Assembly (NCBI GenBank): GCA_037501455.1
Contig: CM074862.1
Span: forward strand, 58,745,501-58,809,500
Source of the DNA: Lantana camara
Taxonomy: Eukaryota; Streptophyta; Magnoliopsida; Lamiales; Verbenaceae
Length of the DNA: 64,000 nucleotides
Reading direction: 5' to 3'
Below, one piece after another: positions 10,122 to 23,092 of the stretch (positions are counted from its first letter, which is position 1; every line of letters begins with the position of its first letter). Both the position numbers and the translations under genes were made by a program. Below the pieces are notes generated by a model. It was not told the DNA's origin, ran no database searches, and saw only the letters and a program-made list of their open reading frames with translations.

Positions 10122-11875
10122 GGGTTATACGGGTTCTAGATAACTAGCAATTAGACCTCAACTTTATCAACAAAGAAAGTAAGGATACAGCTTATGGAGC
10201 TTGCTCCTCGTCAACGGGAAGAAAATCTGTGCAACAAGGACAAGTGATCGTGAGACACAACTCCCATGAACTATTTAAGACACACGACAAAGTCATGATC
10301 AATATATCATGCAATAACAATTAAAGAATGTAAAATAAGAGCATAATTATCAATAAACCAAGTATATAACTCATATAAGTCACATACGGGAGCCAAGGAA
10401 GTGAAAGGAATGCAATAAGAGAGGTTTTGGCAAAGTTTAGCAAAAATCGACAATTTTTGGAAATACACATTCTGTAGAAAAACTAGAATATATTGACTTC
10501 TAGAAGTTGGAATTAAGTTTTGTTTATTGGATATGAAACTAGACACCTAGACCTTTCCGAGGATATATGGCTCGTATTCTAGCTCAAAACGAGGAGAAAA
10601 TGGTGTATGCTTGAACTTAGGTGAATGCAGGTTGTCAGTGAAGTGGCGACACCAAAAATAATTGATTATTTCTCACAAATGAGAAAAGATATTGAGGTGA
10701 TTCAAATTGGAGAATATTTTAGACTTCAAGGTGTTTCTTTCAATTCAAAAATCAGGTCAATCGGAGCTCGGATGAGGGTGTCGCGGCCGTGACAAAATTG
10801 TACTAAAATGCAGTCGCGACCGTGACAAAATTGCCAACTTCTCGACTTGTTAGTCGTGGCCCCGACCAAAAATGGCCACGAAACTGTTGCGGGCACGACC
10901 CCCAACTCCAGCAGTAGCGAAAGGCTTCGGGAAAACAGGGCAAGGTTTGAATTTTGGCTTCTAAGCCTTCCCACAACAAACCAAGGCAAGAAATCTACTC
11001 CAAACTATCATATATCATGCCTATAACTCAAGTATACCAATTAGACTTCAATTAATCCAAGAAACATGCTTAGATCATCAAGATTTTTCACTTTCAAGTT
11101 CATATATGAATTCATCATATAAGCTCAAATTTTCCAAGAATTCATGCATCAATCTATTGTAAAATCATGTATTCATGCATCAATCACCAAATAATCCATT
11201 TATCCAAGAATTCACAAACCCTAGCTTCAAGAAATATCATCAAGAAATCACATATATATCTAAGTATACCTTGAATAAGAAAGGAGAAGGAAAGAGATGA
11301 TGATTGAGCTTCAAATATGCAATTTCCTTGGAAAATTTTAGCTTCAAGATGATGATTTCCCAAATTTTCCTTTCCTCTTGATTGTCTCGTGAATATGGAT
11401 GCAAGAGAGCAAAGATTGGTATGAAATGAATGAAATGAAATGGAATGGAAGAAGAAGGAATCTTTATACGTAAATTATCTCCTCAAATTTGATGAAAGGT
11501 ATAAATTGCAATTAAGTCCCTCAAAGGTGTATGTTTTGCAATCAAGTTCCATTTCTAGAGAATTGATCACTTTGGTCCAAGAATTTATCATGCAATTTGG
11601 TCCTCACATTTAAATAAAGGTTCAATTAAGGTCAATTCAAGAATTTAAATCACGTTCGGCAATTATTTCACGTATCCCTCATTTCCAAGTCATGCAATAT
11701 TTCTCGCATTGATATGAATTTCATATAATTTCACATAAACATGTCAGAATATAATTTATAAAATTATCATGGAATATATGAATTGGATAAACAAAAGAAT
11801 TAAAATAAATCCTAACTCTCGGAAAAACTCACACATGACGTGCGTACCTGAATATCCGAAAATTGGGGCGTTACA
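10122..11875 (-). mobile_element. LTR fragment, gypsy lineage
   Basis: On the minus strand this LTR starts TGTAACGCCCCAATTTTCGG at 11875. It runs through a palindrome array to a truncation at 10122, directly against the end of the chromovirus LTR. The part at 10130-10270 resembles 29460-29600 in reverse orientation, so the 3' third of the LTR is missing. No second end or target duplication is visible. Confidence 0.75.
10780..10899. promoter_or_regulatory. LTR palindrome array, four decayed units
   Basis: Four 14-bp units of the type GTCRCGGCCGTGAC lie at 10780-10793, 10813-10826, 10853-10866 and 10886-10899. Centre-to-centre distances are 33, 40 and 33 bp. All units carry substitutions that break perfect symmetry, suggesting an older copy. 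Confidence 0.6.
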
Positions 11876-12819
11876 GACATGAACATGGAAGAATTCTTAA
11901 GAAAGCTTCGAAGGTCATCAATGGTGGATTCTTCAAACAAGCATGAAAACAAGAAATTCTTACATCAAATTGTTCCTAGCATCATAAGAGTCATATTTCC
12001 ATTAAAAAATTCGAGTTTAAACCATCTAAGACGAACCCTAGATTCCATATTCAAGCTTCAAGTTCAAAGAAGAAGACCCACATTCAAACTCAAACATTTT
12101 TTACCTTAAGAGCTGATAATCGAAGAGAATCACTCATTCTTCAACCTTGAATCTCTAGCTTCAATCCCCAATCTTGTCTCTTGAAGATGGCTTGGAGGTG
12201 TTCTTGGAGAATATGAATGGTTTTAGAGAGAAGGTGTTGAGAGAAGGTGTTTCAATCTTGGAATTTGCCGTAATTTGAGTTTGAAATGTTAAAATCTGAT
12301 TTATGAAATTGGGTCAGCTATTTGGGTCGTGAACTGGGTCAGTTGGAGCGGGCTATGAGTTAAATTGGGTAAAATTCAAAATTGGGTCGCGGTCAACTGA
12401 TTTGGGTTAAAATGGTTGACTTTTCGTAAAATGGCCATAAATTCTTCGTCCGAACTCCGAATTGTGCGATTCAAGAACCCACGAACTCGCAATCGAATTA
12501 TCTACTCAATTTTATTAGGTTCTATCCAGTTCCAGGCTCAAAAAATAAATTTACCATTTAGTCCCTAAATTATGCTTTAATGTCCAAATAAGCACATTGT
12601 TTCGATCAATCGCAAAGCATGCTACCAAAGCTCAATAGGAACAATAGAAGTACATAATTAACATACCAAATAGTCATGTATTTCATACAAATCATATATT
12701 CCATATAAGCACAAAACAGTTATCAAATTAAGGCATAATTTCACGTAATTCATGCAAAGAAAGGTAAATCATTCACTTACGTAACAAAACTTACCTTGAT
12801 CGAGAAACGGGGCATCACA
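11876..12819 (-). mobile_element. LTR fragment, gypsy lineage
   Basis: The minus strand begins TGTGATGCCCCGTTTCTCG at 12819, a typical LTR start, and extends about 940 bp before ending against the neighbouring LTR at 11876. The region around 12440-12500 has the diverged box seen in related LTRs about 0.4 kb from their start. It is too short to include a palindrome array. Confidence 0.65.
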
Positions 12820-12967
12820 TGGTCACTCCTTGATTTCTTGGAATTTTATGACTTACATGATGGATTCTTGTCATATTTTCTTGCCTTTAGGTGTTTACTT
12901 GAAGCTTTCATGTTTTCCTTTGAGTTTGATTGGAGTTTTTGTCCAGAATCTCCAACTTCCCCTGCTG
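12820..12967 (+). other. short unassigned stretch, possibly plus-strand LTR
   Basis: These 148 bp sit between two minus-strand LTR pieces. Composition and phrases such as CTTGAAGCTTTCATG followed by a C-rich run resemble the stretch just before the palindrome array in plus-strand LTRs. It may be the left part of the LTR whose right part is 15741-17253. No gene is visible. Confidence 0.3.
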
Positions 12968-13689
12968 CCGCGAGGAGTCCATTCCTCGCTAACTCCTAAC
13001 GAGGTCCGGTTACGCTGTTAATTGGTGGAACTAGTGTGAGGGATCACCGTCAGCCCATGCCTCCCCGGATAGCCACTCACACTAAGTCCCTGGGCCCCAT
13101 TCGTGCATTCATTCATTTCTCGCCAAAACATTTGGTAGGATTTATAAAATAAGGGCTTTACGTTGCAAACATTTACTCTTTAAAACGACTCTCTATATAT
13201 ATATTCATTTTGGTTGAAAACTTTTCACATTGATGGTATATATAGGGTCACATAACTAAATAGAAGAAAAACCCACCTTAAACGGCAAAAAGGAGAACAC
13301 AAGAGCCTCACTGACCGGCCTCGTCTCCAACGGAATCAAAATCTGTGCAAGAAAGGTGAAGTGAGACTCAATATGACCATATAAGACGCTCAGCAATGTA
13401 ATGATCATGATATGAATGTATAAAAGATAAGATTATGTCATGAAAATGTTCGTGTGCACTAGTAAGGAATTTAAGGCATATAAACAAGCCATTCATTTCC
13501 ATTCAAATTCATAAATTCATATTTCATATCAATTCAATCCAAGAATTTCAAATATGATCATAGCACGTATTAAATCGCATTTATAATTAGAAATTAGACA
13601 ATTAAATACGTTCATATCAAGATCGAAAATTAAATAAAACATGAAATAGGTAACAATTAAATTCTATAATTCAATTAAATCAAATAATA

Positions 13690-13691
<2 letters not shown>

Positions 13692-13728
<37 letters not shown>

Positions 13729-13759
13729 TACTTAGCAATCCTATGCATGCAAATATATC

Positions 13760-13802
<43 letters not shown>
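13692..13802. repeat. TA microsatellites
   Basis: Two long (TA)n runs, 13692-13720 (ending in CACACACG) and about 13763-13802, lie on the 3' side of the palindrome array in LTR sense. Similar runs hold the same relative place at 44801-44839, 51609-51645, 27103-27140 and 63191-63232. Confidence 0.85.
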
Positions 13803-13807
<5 letters not shown>

Positions 13808-14119
13808 CGTATATAACATGCATGCACATGAAACCTAACAAAAAAAATGCATGCAATTTATCATGCACAAACAAACTTCATGCATGCAATTCAATAATGC
13901 ACAAATTACATGCATACATAATTATATGTATATATATAAATATATACGTAGCTATACATGCTCCCAAATTAACATGCATGAAACATTTAACTTCAAACAT
14001 ATGCATGCCTTATACTCATTCACGTACTGCCAACCAACATGCATTACATGCATTAGTGTAAAGAAAGAAGGAAAAATAAATAGCAGCAGCATACAGCAGC
14101 AAACACTGCTCCAGAATCA

Positions 14120-14246
14120 ATCTCCCCACCCGGGGAGATTTTGTACAGTAAAAGTCCCCGCCCGGGGAGCTTCGTGCAGAAAGCTTCTGCACAAAGGCTA
14201 CCCGGCCGGGCCTTTTCACGGCAAAAATCTCCCTGCCCGGGGAGAT
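14120..14246. promoter_or_regulatory. LTR palindrome array, four units
   Basis: Units are ATCTCCCCACCCGGGGAGAT (14120-14139), TCCCCGCCCGGGGA (14155-14168), CCCGGCCGGG (14201-14210) and ATCTCCCTGCCCGGGGAGAT (14227-14246). Centre spacings are 32, 44 and 31 bp. Between units two and three lies a further dyad around AAGCTT, with arms GTGCAGAA and TTCTGCAC (14174-14192). The related array at 22873-22998 keeps a decayed form of it. The array is GC-rich within AT-rich DNA. Confidence 0.75.
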
Positions 14247-15740
14247 CCATTTCAGACGCGATGCAGAAGCTCAACGCAAGAAAATCCCCTGTATCAATCA
14301 TGAATATGCAATAGAAAAAAGCAGCAACCAAAAGCCATGAAATGCAGCAGCCATATAGCATGAACAACCCACCTAAATGACTAAAAACTGACAGCATTGA
14401 AGCACGGCAAGTAACAGCAATGATAGCAGCAAAATCCAGTCCAAAAACAGGGTAAAATGGGGCAAAAACAGAGCAACAACTGATCTTATTTGTCCCAACA
14501 TATTCAAGTAAGTTAGGCCATCACATATGCAGCAAAGCAACACTAAATCGACATACAAATCAGCCCCAAGGATGCTCAATCGTGAGATGAAGGTATATGT
14601 GTTTATTTCATGAATTTTCCTCAAAGTGTCATTAATGAAATCTCATGAATACTTCAACTACCACATAATCCATGATCATAAATGAGAAGAGGGAGTCAAG
14701 ACAATCATTTTCAAGCTTGGAATCAACCAAAACCATCAAGAATCGAAGGACAACAACATAACTGCTCAATACCTAACTATTCACTCAAGCTAGCAAATCT
14801 CCATGAAAACTAACTCAAAATTAGGGATGAATGGATGAAAATGACCAGGAATGAATGTATATTACAACCCTAAGTTTACCTTGTTGATTGGGTGAAGGTT
14901 GGAAGAGATTTGAGCTCCAAAATCTCCAAGGAAGGCAAGGTTACGGGATGAACTGGAAGTTAGTAGCTTTGGCTGGGATTTCTTGTTTGTGTGAGGATAA
15001 GTTCGGTTAGGGCTGAGTATGGGGAGATATTGGGCTGAACTAGGGTTACAAGGACTCCAACCATAGTTAATTTGGTTAAGGTTTGATAAAGTTATGGTCA
15101 TTTTAGTAAAATGTGGCAGTTTTGGTGCCGTTTCGTTTTTCGGTTGGATTTCAGAGGTTCAAATGATCTCGGAAAAATATATGGTTAAGCTCATTAAACC
15201 CAAATCTTCGATAGGAGTTCAACGAAGTTGACAGAACTCGATTCCGAGTTCCCGAGCTCAAGATATCAATTACGGAACCAAGGGTGCGATGAACCCTAAA
15301 ATATGAAACGAACATATATCCATATTCAAGACATGTATATCTCCGACATACTAAATTCGTACGAAATTTCGGTATCAAATCATATAAAAACGAAGCACAT
15401 TTGTAGCACTCATAAACCATGCATAAATAAATTCAAAGGATTTAACAAAATATAACAAAAATCAAACCCATATTTAAATTTACAAGTGCACGAAATAAAA
15501 TATACTTTTAATATTAAATTGTGCAAATTAATTTAATTCAAGTCAAAGGCACGTATTTACTTTAGTTTAAATTTAAAGTGTACAAATTAAATTGTGTTTT
15601 AATATTAATAAATGTAAAATATATTTAATTAACATTTAATATATAAAATTAAATATATAAAACACGTATAAACGATTATTTCGCACAGTTTGGTAAACAC
15701 GTACGTCATACCTGTACGGCCGAAATATCGGGGCGTCACA

Positions 15741-17253
15741 ACATCCACTTGCATTTGTATGCGTCGTCGTGCGTCTAATTAGTTCATGATTGAGTCTAAG
15801 TCTCGGGTGTTGTGTTCTTTTGTTTCAGAGCCTCTTTCGAGCGTCGTTGAACCCAAGGTTTAGGTGTTCGTTTGCTCCTTTTTGGCCCCGGACTCTACCT
15901 ACTTTTGCTACATAGTGAGTTTTAGGACCTTTTCTTTTAAATAAGCGACCTATGGCCTAAATGTGATGATTTCTCACCCGCATGCGATTATACTATATAT
16001 TTACATACGAGATACGTGGCATATGATATGTTTATGATTTTATCTTACGATTAAAATGTTTTGAACTATAAGTATGAGCGTATATAAGCTTGAAAATGTT
16101 TTGCAACGAGGCTTTGCTCCAAACCGTGTGTTGTCACGCAAGCTAGGATCTATCTCAACATCTTATTGATAAGGAAGACACGGAGAGGTACACGTATAGC
16201 ATATGCCAAGTTGCAAGGTAAGGTATGCTCGATAAGGTACGTAAGTTATGTTTAATTATGTAGCGAGTTAAGTAAGTTTAATGAGATAATTAGTTATTAC
16301 TGGGCCACGGAGACGTGGGTAAGGACGCCCGGGACAGCAAGGGCCGTCAGGTTAAGCCTGTGTACGGTTTCCATTTGGAGTACTTACGCGTGACTCTTGG
16401 AGGTTGAGGATGCGTGGTACTTCAAGCACATTGCGGGTTAGCTACCCCATGGGCATTGGTAATTGTGGTGAGGGTTTGACTCCCGAAATACCGGTGTTGT
16501 TGGGGATGGATACGTTTTTTATATATTTACGTTTTCTTGGTTTTCTTACATTGTAGAGGATTAACGGTTAAGTGCTCGTACTCGTCGAGCTTTTGTACGT
16601 TACGTTGATTATAGAACAGGATAGGATTTTCTTTTAAACTATGTTAAGCTTTATTTTGATGATGAAGTGTAAGTTTGTTTTGAAATGGTTTGGTGTGCAA
16701 AACCCTATTCCCGGTTCATAATATTTTGATTAATTTGTACAATTCTCTATATTTATATAGTGTGTGGGTGTACGTTAACCCCCCCCCCCCCCCCCCTCAG
16801 TCTAGTTGTGACTGACCCCTCTCTTTTCCCACCTTTAGTTGCAGGTCTGCTCGAGTTAGGTGGGGAAGTGCGTCGTGGTCGTGTCGTACTTTCGGGTTTA
16901 GATTGAGTCTGCATTTCATACTTGCATCTTTTGAATATTTTAATATGTATTTTTGAATTAAATTGTACTTTGGAGATTAACACTTCATGTAATATTAGAT
17001 CTATTTTTGGGCCGTGAGGCCATGTATATAGTAATGTGTGTGCTTTTGTTGAGCTCTTATGGATCCTGGTTGATGCTTCCGGATTTTTTGTGTTTGTTTT
17101 GGGTGCTCTGTTGTTGTATTAGCCCCGCTTAGCCTAGAGTGTGTGTGTAGGTCCCCGTTCGCTTAGACTTGGGCTCATGTATGGAAAGCCATTTCATATG
17201 TGGGTTCGGGTTTGGGTGTGGGGGATGTGGTGGCCCGTCGCTCCGGGTGCTAC
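15741..17253 (+). mobile_element. LTR fragment, 3' part
   Basis: This plus-strand piece ends in the lineage-typical boxes: CGTTCGCTTAGACTTGG, then GGGGGATGTGGTGG, then GGGTGCTACA at 17253. It has the CAGTCT-N5-AGACTG-like dyad at 16798-16814, followed by a pyrimidine tract and TTGCAGGT. Its left side is cut by the minus-strand LTR ending at 15740. Confidence 0.75.
16779..16796. repeat. poly-C tract (18 C)
   Basis: A run of 18 C directly before the CAGTCT dyad of the LTR. Related LTRs have no long run at this place, so it is a local expansion. Confidence 0.85.
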
Positions 17254-17778
17254 AGTACTCAAAACTACTCCGTTACAATCAAGGTACTAAGGAAGACTTT
17301 GGTTGTGCGTTGCTAATGGGAGAGTTGGAGCCTATGTCTCAAGGAGTTCTTGGTCACGAGACAAATCCCACTCATGGTTCAGGGGCTTGAAAAACCGGTA
17401 ATGATGTATTGGCACAAGAAGAGATATTGTGGACTTGGGTAGTAATGTCAACGTGCCACCGGTTGAGGATCAGACATCAAGTACTGGTAGGATTCTCTAA
17501 CTACTTCTGAATTTTATTTGCAAATGTGAGCAAATGGCTGAGGACTTTGTGTCTGGTTTACTAAGGCTAAGGGAACTCACTCAGATTCGGAAAATGCCAA
17601 CGGAACTACCGGGATATGAGAAGTCTTCCTTATTTCTAATTGAGGAAGTGGTATCCCGCGGAGTCTACAACTCACTTGGATCAGAGTGGCGCAGCGGAAG
17701 TGTGGAGTTGAATTTGGTCCAGGGTCATTTAGATCTTGCTTCGGACCTGAGGACAGGTCCTTTTGAAGGAGGGGAGTT
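17254..17778 (+). mobile_element. 3' internal remnant of a gypsy element
   Basis: The stretch lies between an LTR end (17253) and an LTR start (17779). It finishes with a polypurine tract, GAAGGAGGGGAGTT at 17765-17778. There is no primer site after 17253, so the upstream LTR is not its own 5' LTR. One frame contains FGCALLMGE, weakly like an RNase H segment, but the rest is unrecognisable. Confidence 0.45.
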
Positions 17779-18384
17779 TGTAACATCCCGCTCGTCCGAC
17801 CGTACAGGTACGCCGTTATGGGAGAGCTACGTGCATATTTTAATTATTTAATTACGTGAATATGTGTTTATTTTATTATTTATGTGATATTCTTTGAATT
17901 ACTTGAATTTTATTTGAACCTTATATGAATTATTTGAACGTTTATGCCCTATTTGCTTCGTTTTCTATCCGTTCGAACTCGTTTTCGATTCTAATTTTTG
18001 TGACTACGTGATATGTATGAATTATATGTGTTATGAACTTTTTTGCATGCTCGTTTTATGTTTTTGAGTTCGTTTGATAAGGTTTTCGAACCGTTTTATT
18101 TGTTAGGGACTCGAAGGCCTAACTAGCTTTAGTGCACCTCGTGTTCCACAAGGCATAACTTGGGCTCGGGAATTCAGATTTGAATTTTGGAAGAAGCTTC
18201 GGACTCATAAAAAAGAAAGGAAGCCAAGGAACCCAACCTTGTAATTTTCTAAGTTCATTTGGACCTCCGAAATTCCACTGAAACTAGCACCTTGCACCAA
18301 AATGACACCCTTTGACTAGTCTTGAGTTTGTGGGACCAACTTAACCTTGATTAAGCCTAAACCATGACTTTTTCACGTTGAGTT

Positions 18385-18426
<42 letters not shown>

Positions 18427-18926
18427 TTATCCTCAGCTATTTGAACCACACACCCCCAAGAGAAGGAAAAAGCTGCTGATCCGAGAGAGAAGAAAGGAGG
18501 AAGAAGAACCCTTTTCATGCCTTGTGATTTTTGAAGCTTAATCTCTTCCATACTTCATCAAATCTTGAAGGTATATATATTTTTGAATTCCTCATCATTC
18601 TATGATGCATTTGATCCTTGAACTTCATGTTTTAATTCAGATTTAATTTGAGATTGGATGCTTGCATGAATAGGAAGGGTTAGACAGAATTCTTGCTTCC
18701 TTGCCTTAGCTTGAGTTTGGGACTGATTTGGTGCATGTTTGTAGGTGATTTGAACTTCTTTACCTTAATTTATGATTCATACTTCATGATAAGTGTGTTA
18801 TGAACGAAATACCATTAAAGACTTTGAAGAAAACCTTGAATTTTTGGGCATGAAAACTGAAAATACAAACTGCTCTTTCTTGAATGAATTGTTGTCAGAT
18901 TTTGGTGATTGAATGGTTGGATTTTG
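17779..18926 (+). mobile_element. LTR fragment, 5' part
   Basis: It starts TGTAACATCCCGCTCGTCC right after the polypurine tract and runs 1148 bp to the point where another LTR begins (18927). It includes an (CT)18 microsatellite and the diverged box around 18110-18190 shared with 19250-19330. It ends before the place where a palindrome array would be expected. Confidence 0.75.
18387..18422. repeat. (CT)18 microsatellite
   Basis: Eighteen perfect CT units within the LTR at 17779-18926, directly after AGTTAA. The neighbouring LTR has only a GAGAGAGA remnant near 19570. Confidence 0.95.
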
Positions 18927-20144
18927 TGACACCCCGACTTTTTGGACTTCCAGGTATGTCTTTACGAGTGAGCTAAGTGTGCTTTTAAATTATTTATTTA
19001 TGCATTTATGTGTTTATTATAATTTTTATATGCTATATTTTGATTTATATGAATTATTTGTTAAAGTATATTATTTGAAATTTTGAACGTTTAGCCCCGT
19101 TTTAATTCGTTTGACCTCGTACTTGTTTCCAATTTTTTTGCAACAACTTGGTATGCATGAATTATATGATTTATGAACTTGTTTACATGCTCGTTTTACG
19201 TTTTAGAACTCGTTTGTAGTGGTCTTCGACTATTTATTTATTTTGGGGACTCGAGGGCCTAACGGAGTTTTAGCGCACGTTGTGTTCCGGAGGCCACAAC
19301 TTGAGATCGGGAATTCAGATTCGAATTCCGAAAGTGGCGTTGGACTCGTAATGAAGATATGGAGCTAAGGAACCTAACCTTGTATTTTTCTAAGCCCCTT
19401 TGAGCCCCCGTATTTTGTTTGAACCGATCTGTACGAGCAGATTCGCCACCTTGGAGTATTTTGGCCATAACCAATTCATTTCTTAACCAAATCACTTGAT
19501 TCTTGAGCTAAATGAACCCTAGTTAAACCCTCTAACCATCCCTTAACCTATAATTTCGAAATCAGACCTGGGGAGAGAGAAAGAAGCTGGTGAACGAGAG
19601 AGAAATGGGAAAAAGAAATCTGCACAGTTCACCTTGCCTTTCCAAGATCAATACTCCATCTTTTTGCCTCAAATTCGAAAGGTAAGTCCATGGTTTTATT
19701 CTTAATCTTCTCCTCTTTCTTTTAAGTGTTTATTTGTTGATTTCCATGGAGATTTGAGTATGCTTTGGTGAAGAACTTAAATAGTTAGGTTTATCTCCAA
19801 ATTTTGAATTCATGAGTTAGCTTTAGTTTTTGTGGATTTTAATGCATGAATCTTGTTTCCCTAAGCACCAATAACTGAAATCATGCTCTTATTTTCATGG
19901 ATTGTAAGTATGTGAATTTTCACCTTGTTTGGAGCTTGGAAACGGGACTGAGAATATGAGAATTTGAAGCATGATTGGAACCTTGTTCTTGTTGCTCTTG
20001 CTGCGTGAGTTTCTGTCAGTTTTGGCTTCTTTTCTTGCTATGTTTGCTACTATTTTTGTTGCTCTGCTGTTGCTGCTACTTTGCCCTATTGTTGCTGCGT
20101 GAGAAGAAGGAAAAACAGAGCTGCAGCTGCTGCTGTTCGTTGCC
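18927..20144 (+). mobile_element. LTR split by nested insertions, part 1
   Basis: It starts TGTGACACCCCGACTTTTTGG. It continues to a CTG-rich stretch and the 5-bp target TTGCC (20140-20144), where the solo LTR 20145-22859 is inserted. The reading resumes at 22865 and again at 27103, so this one LTR is spread over almost 9 kb. Confidence 0.8.
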
Positions 20145-22859
20145 TGCGATGCCCCGACGGAATCCCCGGACCTAGAGGGTCCCGCGGAGTGCCACCCGCA
20201 CGGTCTAGTCAAGGTTTGCTAAGCGCTTACCCTGGTTCAGCCGCATAAGCGTTAAAAGAAACTACGGTAATCTAGGGTAGCAACTCAGAGTCAAAACCAG
20301 AGCAACTGAAAACAGCGAAAACGATAACACAACTTAATATACAAGGTAGTGGTCCTAAAAACAAGAGTCCAAAACAAAATAAAATAACTGAACTTACATA
20401 CCGACCCCGACGAAGACGACGACAAAACAAGTACCAGAAAAAAGCCAACGCCTTCGCCCTTATGCGGGGCTTAAGCTTACAAACCACATAAGTAATACAT
20501 TCCCCGAGATGGGGTGCTGTACGTCAGCAACAAAACGGCAGGTAAGACAGCTCTAACGTTTCTAATCCAAGGGTTGCTCACCTAACTCCGGGCCTCGCTC
20601 AAAAAGATCTGAAATACGAGTCAAAAGAGAGGAGTAAGTCAAACTGACTTAGTGAGGTAGGCGGAAGAATACAAAACAGTAAATAATGACAAAACCATAA
20701 TCGATGCATGAGCAGGCAAGGAACAATATACATACATATGAACGAGCTATGAACAATCTCTCCCCTTTTATCGCCTAAAACCAAAATCATAAAATAACTC
20801 CAAACACCAGAATCGGGGTATCCCCCAACTAATAAAGGTCGAGAGTCCCACATGCCCGTGAGATCATCTCTTCGGCTAATCACTCGAGACCATATCCGAA
20901 TCTCCGAATGGTAGCTTCAACATGTGGTCGTTACCTCGCACAGCTACGACCGCGGCCGCCCAGCCGGTCTGATATTGAGAGTAACCCCGTGGCCCAGAAC
21001 TACCCCGTGGGCGTCCCCATGAGTGCAATCAAATAATAATGGAACAGAATAGCTCGTTAATAAGAACGGTAGATTCGTTTCAAATAAACGAAGGATTTGA
21101 TGCAGTACTTATAGATATGAAATCCTTTTTACTTACAAAATCATTTGTCTTAAAACCAGTAACTAATAACCAAATATTTAGATAAGTAAATATAACATGT
21201 TGGGAATAAAAATCGAAATCATCAAATAAAGGTCTTACGAAGGCTGGCATAATAATATAAATATACGTATTTCAGTTTTAAAGATAAAATTTCCTCACCG
21301 TATTGATTCGCAGCTGGTCCTTGTTTGCATGACAAAAGGACAAACACGACTCTTGGTCAACAAGTGCTAAATCCAAAAATTCTAATCTGACCTTAATACT
21401 CTGAGTAAAATAAATAGGTTTGAAGACCAGTTAAACAAATGCGTGCACATATGCACTAAGTCAACAAAATAGCAAAACAAAGACCAGTTAAACAAATGCG
21501 TGCACATGTGCACTAAGTCAACAAAATTGCAAAACAATCACCTAAATCCTAATTTCGGACCTATCTTATTGAAAAGAGGTACAGAGTATTTCATTTTACA
21601 CTATAACTTGCGATTAATATTAAAATTTATTTTCTAATTCACAGTATCTAACTTCTTTAAATATCACAAAGTGCTTGTTATACATACTAAGTCAAATATT
21701 ACATACATGGCACTTTGCTTTCAACTTAAAATCATCAACCAATTTTAAAATATAAGGTCACACTACGCACACACCAATATTGTAAAAAGTATGTTTAATA
21801 TGAATAGTCTAATTTAGGGCTTCAATCAACTAATTATGAACTTTAATTAAATTATAATTAACGGCTAATCTATCGAAATCATTAGTTAATGGATACTAAA
21901 ATATCCTGAACATATTTAGTACTATAGATCTAAACCCACTATAATTAATATGTAAATGTAATTATGTAATTTCAATGATAAAGTTAATTAAACCAAATAA
22001 TTATTTAAATTTAATATCTGATTGTGATTTGTATATATATACATATATACATGGACGTGTTTTGAGACTTGTGTGTGCAGTCAATTGATAGGTTTGGGGT
22101 GTTCTTGAGATAAAAACAAATAATGATTATAAGAATTAGGAGCATATTCAGTAGTGAATCACAACAAAGTTAAGAAGGAAAAAAAAGAGAGGAATCAACT
22201 AAACAATTTTATTGGAATGTTATGGAAGAAACGTACCTTCTTGTCTGCCCAGAATGAAAGGAAAAGTTAGAATGGATGAAAAGGAAAAGGGACTTAAATT
22301 ATATTTGTTTCTCAAGGATGTTGATTGACGTGGCTTAACCAAAAACAAGTTAGTGGTAGTTGTTTAATAAAAAAAAAATAGATGTATTCCTATCTTAAGG
22401 GCCGGGGAAGAATATTTTCATGACATATATAATAAAATATTAATTATATAAGTGTTATGCAGCAAGTACTTGCACATTAACAACTATTTCTTTTGAATAA
22501 TTTAATTAATGTTGGACTTTAGGAATTATTAATGTTTAGTCTTAAGTTCCGAAACATACATATGGTTATTTTATGTTACTAAAATATTTTAATTGAAACC
22601 TTGTTTTTAGTATTAAACATTTAGTCTATTCTCAACAAATATTTAAGGAAAGTAAAATTTCATATATAGATTTTGTTAAATAAGTAAATATTTATTTTAT
22701 GAATGTATTTAATCAAGTAGCATTATAAATTTAAACAAATAAACTACGCAATCGGTATGCCACGTAATATGTATTCATGTTATGATTTGATATTTTTCCT
22801 AATTTATATTTTCTTACTTTTTTTTTTTTTTTTTTTTTTTTAAATATCAGGGTGTCACA
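20145..22859 (-). mobile_element. solo LTR of a different family
   Basis: The insertion is bounded by TGCGATGCCCCG and GGGTGTCACA and flanked by the 5-bp duplication TTGCC (20140-20144 and 22860-22864). Read on the minus strand it begins TGTGACACCCTGATATTT and is 2715 bp. No internal region is present, so LTR-LTR recombination removed it. It lacks the palindrome array of the dominant lineage. A run of 24 T lies near one end (22818-22841). Confidence 0.88.
21424..21537. repeat. 57-bp tandem duplication
   Basis: Two nearly identical 57-bp units begin at 21424 and 21481, both starting AGACCAGTTAAACAAATGCG. Each contains a short palindrome, GTGCACATATGCAC in the first and GTGCACATGTGCAC in the second. 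Confidence 0.9.
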
Positions 22860-22864
22860 TTGCC

Positions 22865-23092
22865 CCTGCTGTAATCTCCCCGGGCGGGGAGATTTTGTGA
22901 TGGTTGTGTCCTCGGCCGGGGAAACCTTGTGCAGTAGCTTCTGCCTTCCTTCTACCCGACCGGGGACCTTCGTTTGTATTTCTTTCCCCGGGTGGGGACC
23001 TGCGTGAGTTGTGGGTTGTGGTGTGCATGGTTTAATTCTTGCATGCATGTGTGTAATGTGGAGTGTGTATATACATGCATGTACGTGATATA
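22865..23092 (+). mobile_element. LTR split by nested insertions, part 2
   Basis: This is the continuation of the LTR that starts at 18927, after the solo LTR. It holds the palindrome array and the start of a TA/TG-rich stretch. It is then interrupted at ATATA by the solo LTR 23093-27102. Confidence 0.8.
22873..22998. promoter_or_regulatory. LTR palindrome array, four units
   Basis: Units are centred at 22883.5 (AATCTCCCCGGGCGGGGAGA, 22873-22892), 22915.5 (CCTCGGCCGGGG), 22959.5 (CCCGACCGGG) and 22991.5 (TCCCCGGGTGGGGA). Spacings are 32, 44 and 32 bp. The arms match those at 14120-14246, and a decayed dyad GTGCAGTAGCTTCTGC again lies between the pairs. Confidence 0.75.

Larger units (their letters stand above)
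12968..15740 (-). mobile_element. LTR fragment with palindrome array
   Basis: The minus strand starts TGTGACGCCCCGATATTTCGG at 15740. The low-coordinate end begins inside the LTR at a box shared with 50870 (CATTCCTCGCTAACTCCTAACGAGG is 12976 onward), so about 0.9 kb of the 3' side is lost. It contains the array at 14120-14246 and long TA repeats at 13692-13802. It belongs to the same subgroup as the LARD LTRs. Confidence 0.8.

Noticed and set aside
15741..17253. Complete LTR with target duplication
   Set aside because: No 5' end is present at 15741 and no flanking duplication could be matched, so it is reported as a fragment.
17534..17851. A 105-codon frame that spans a polypurine tract and LTR start
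   Set aside because: It crosses an element boundary and shows no retroelement domain beyond chance resemblance.
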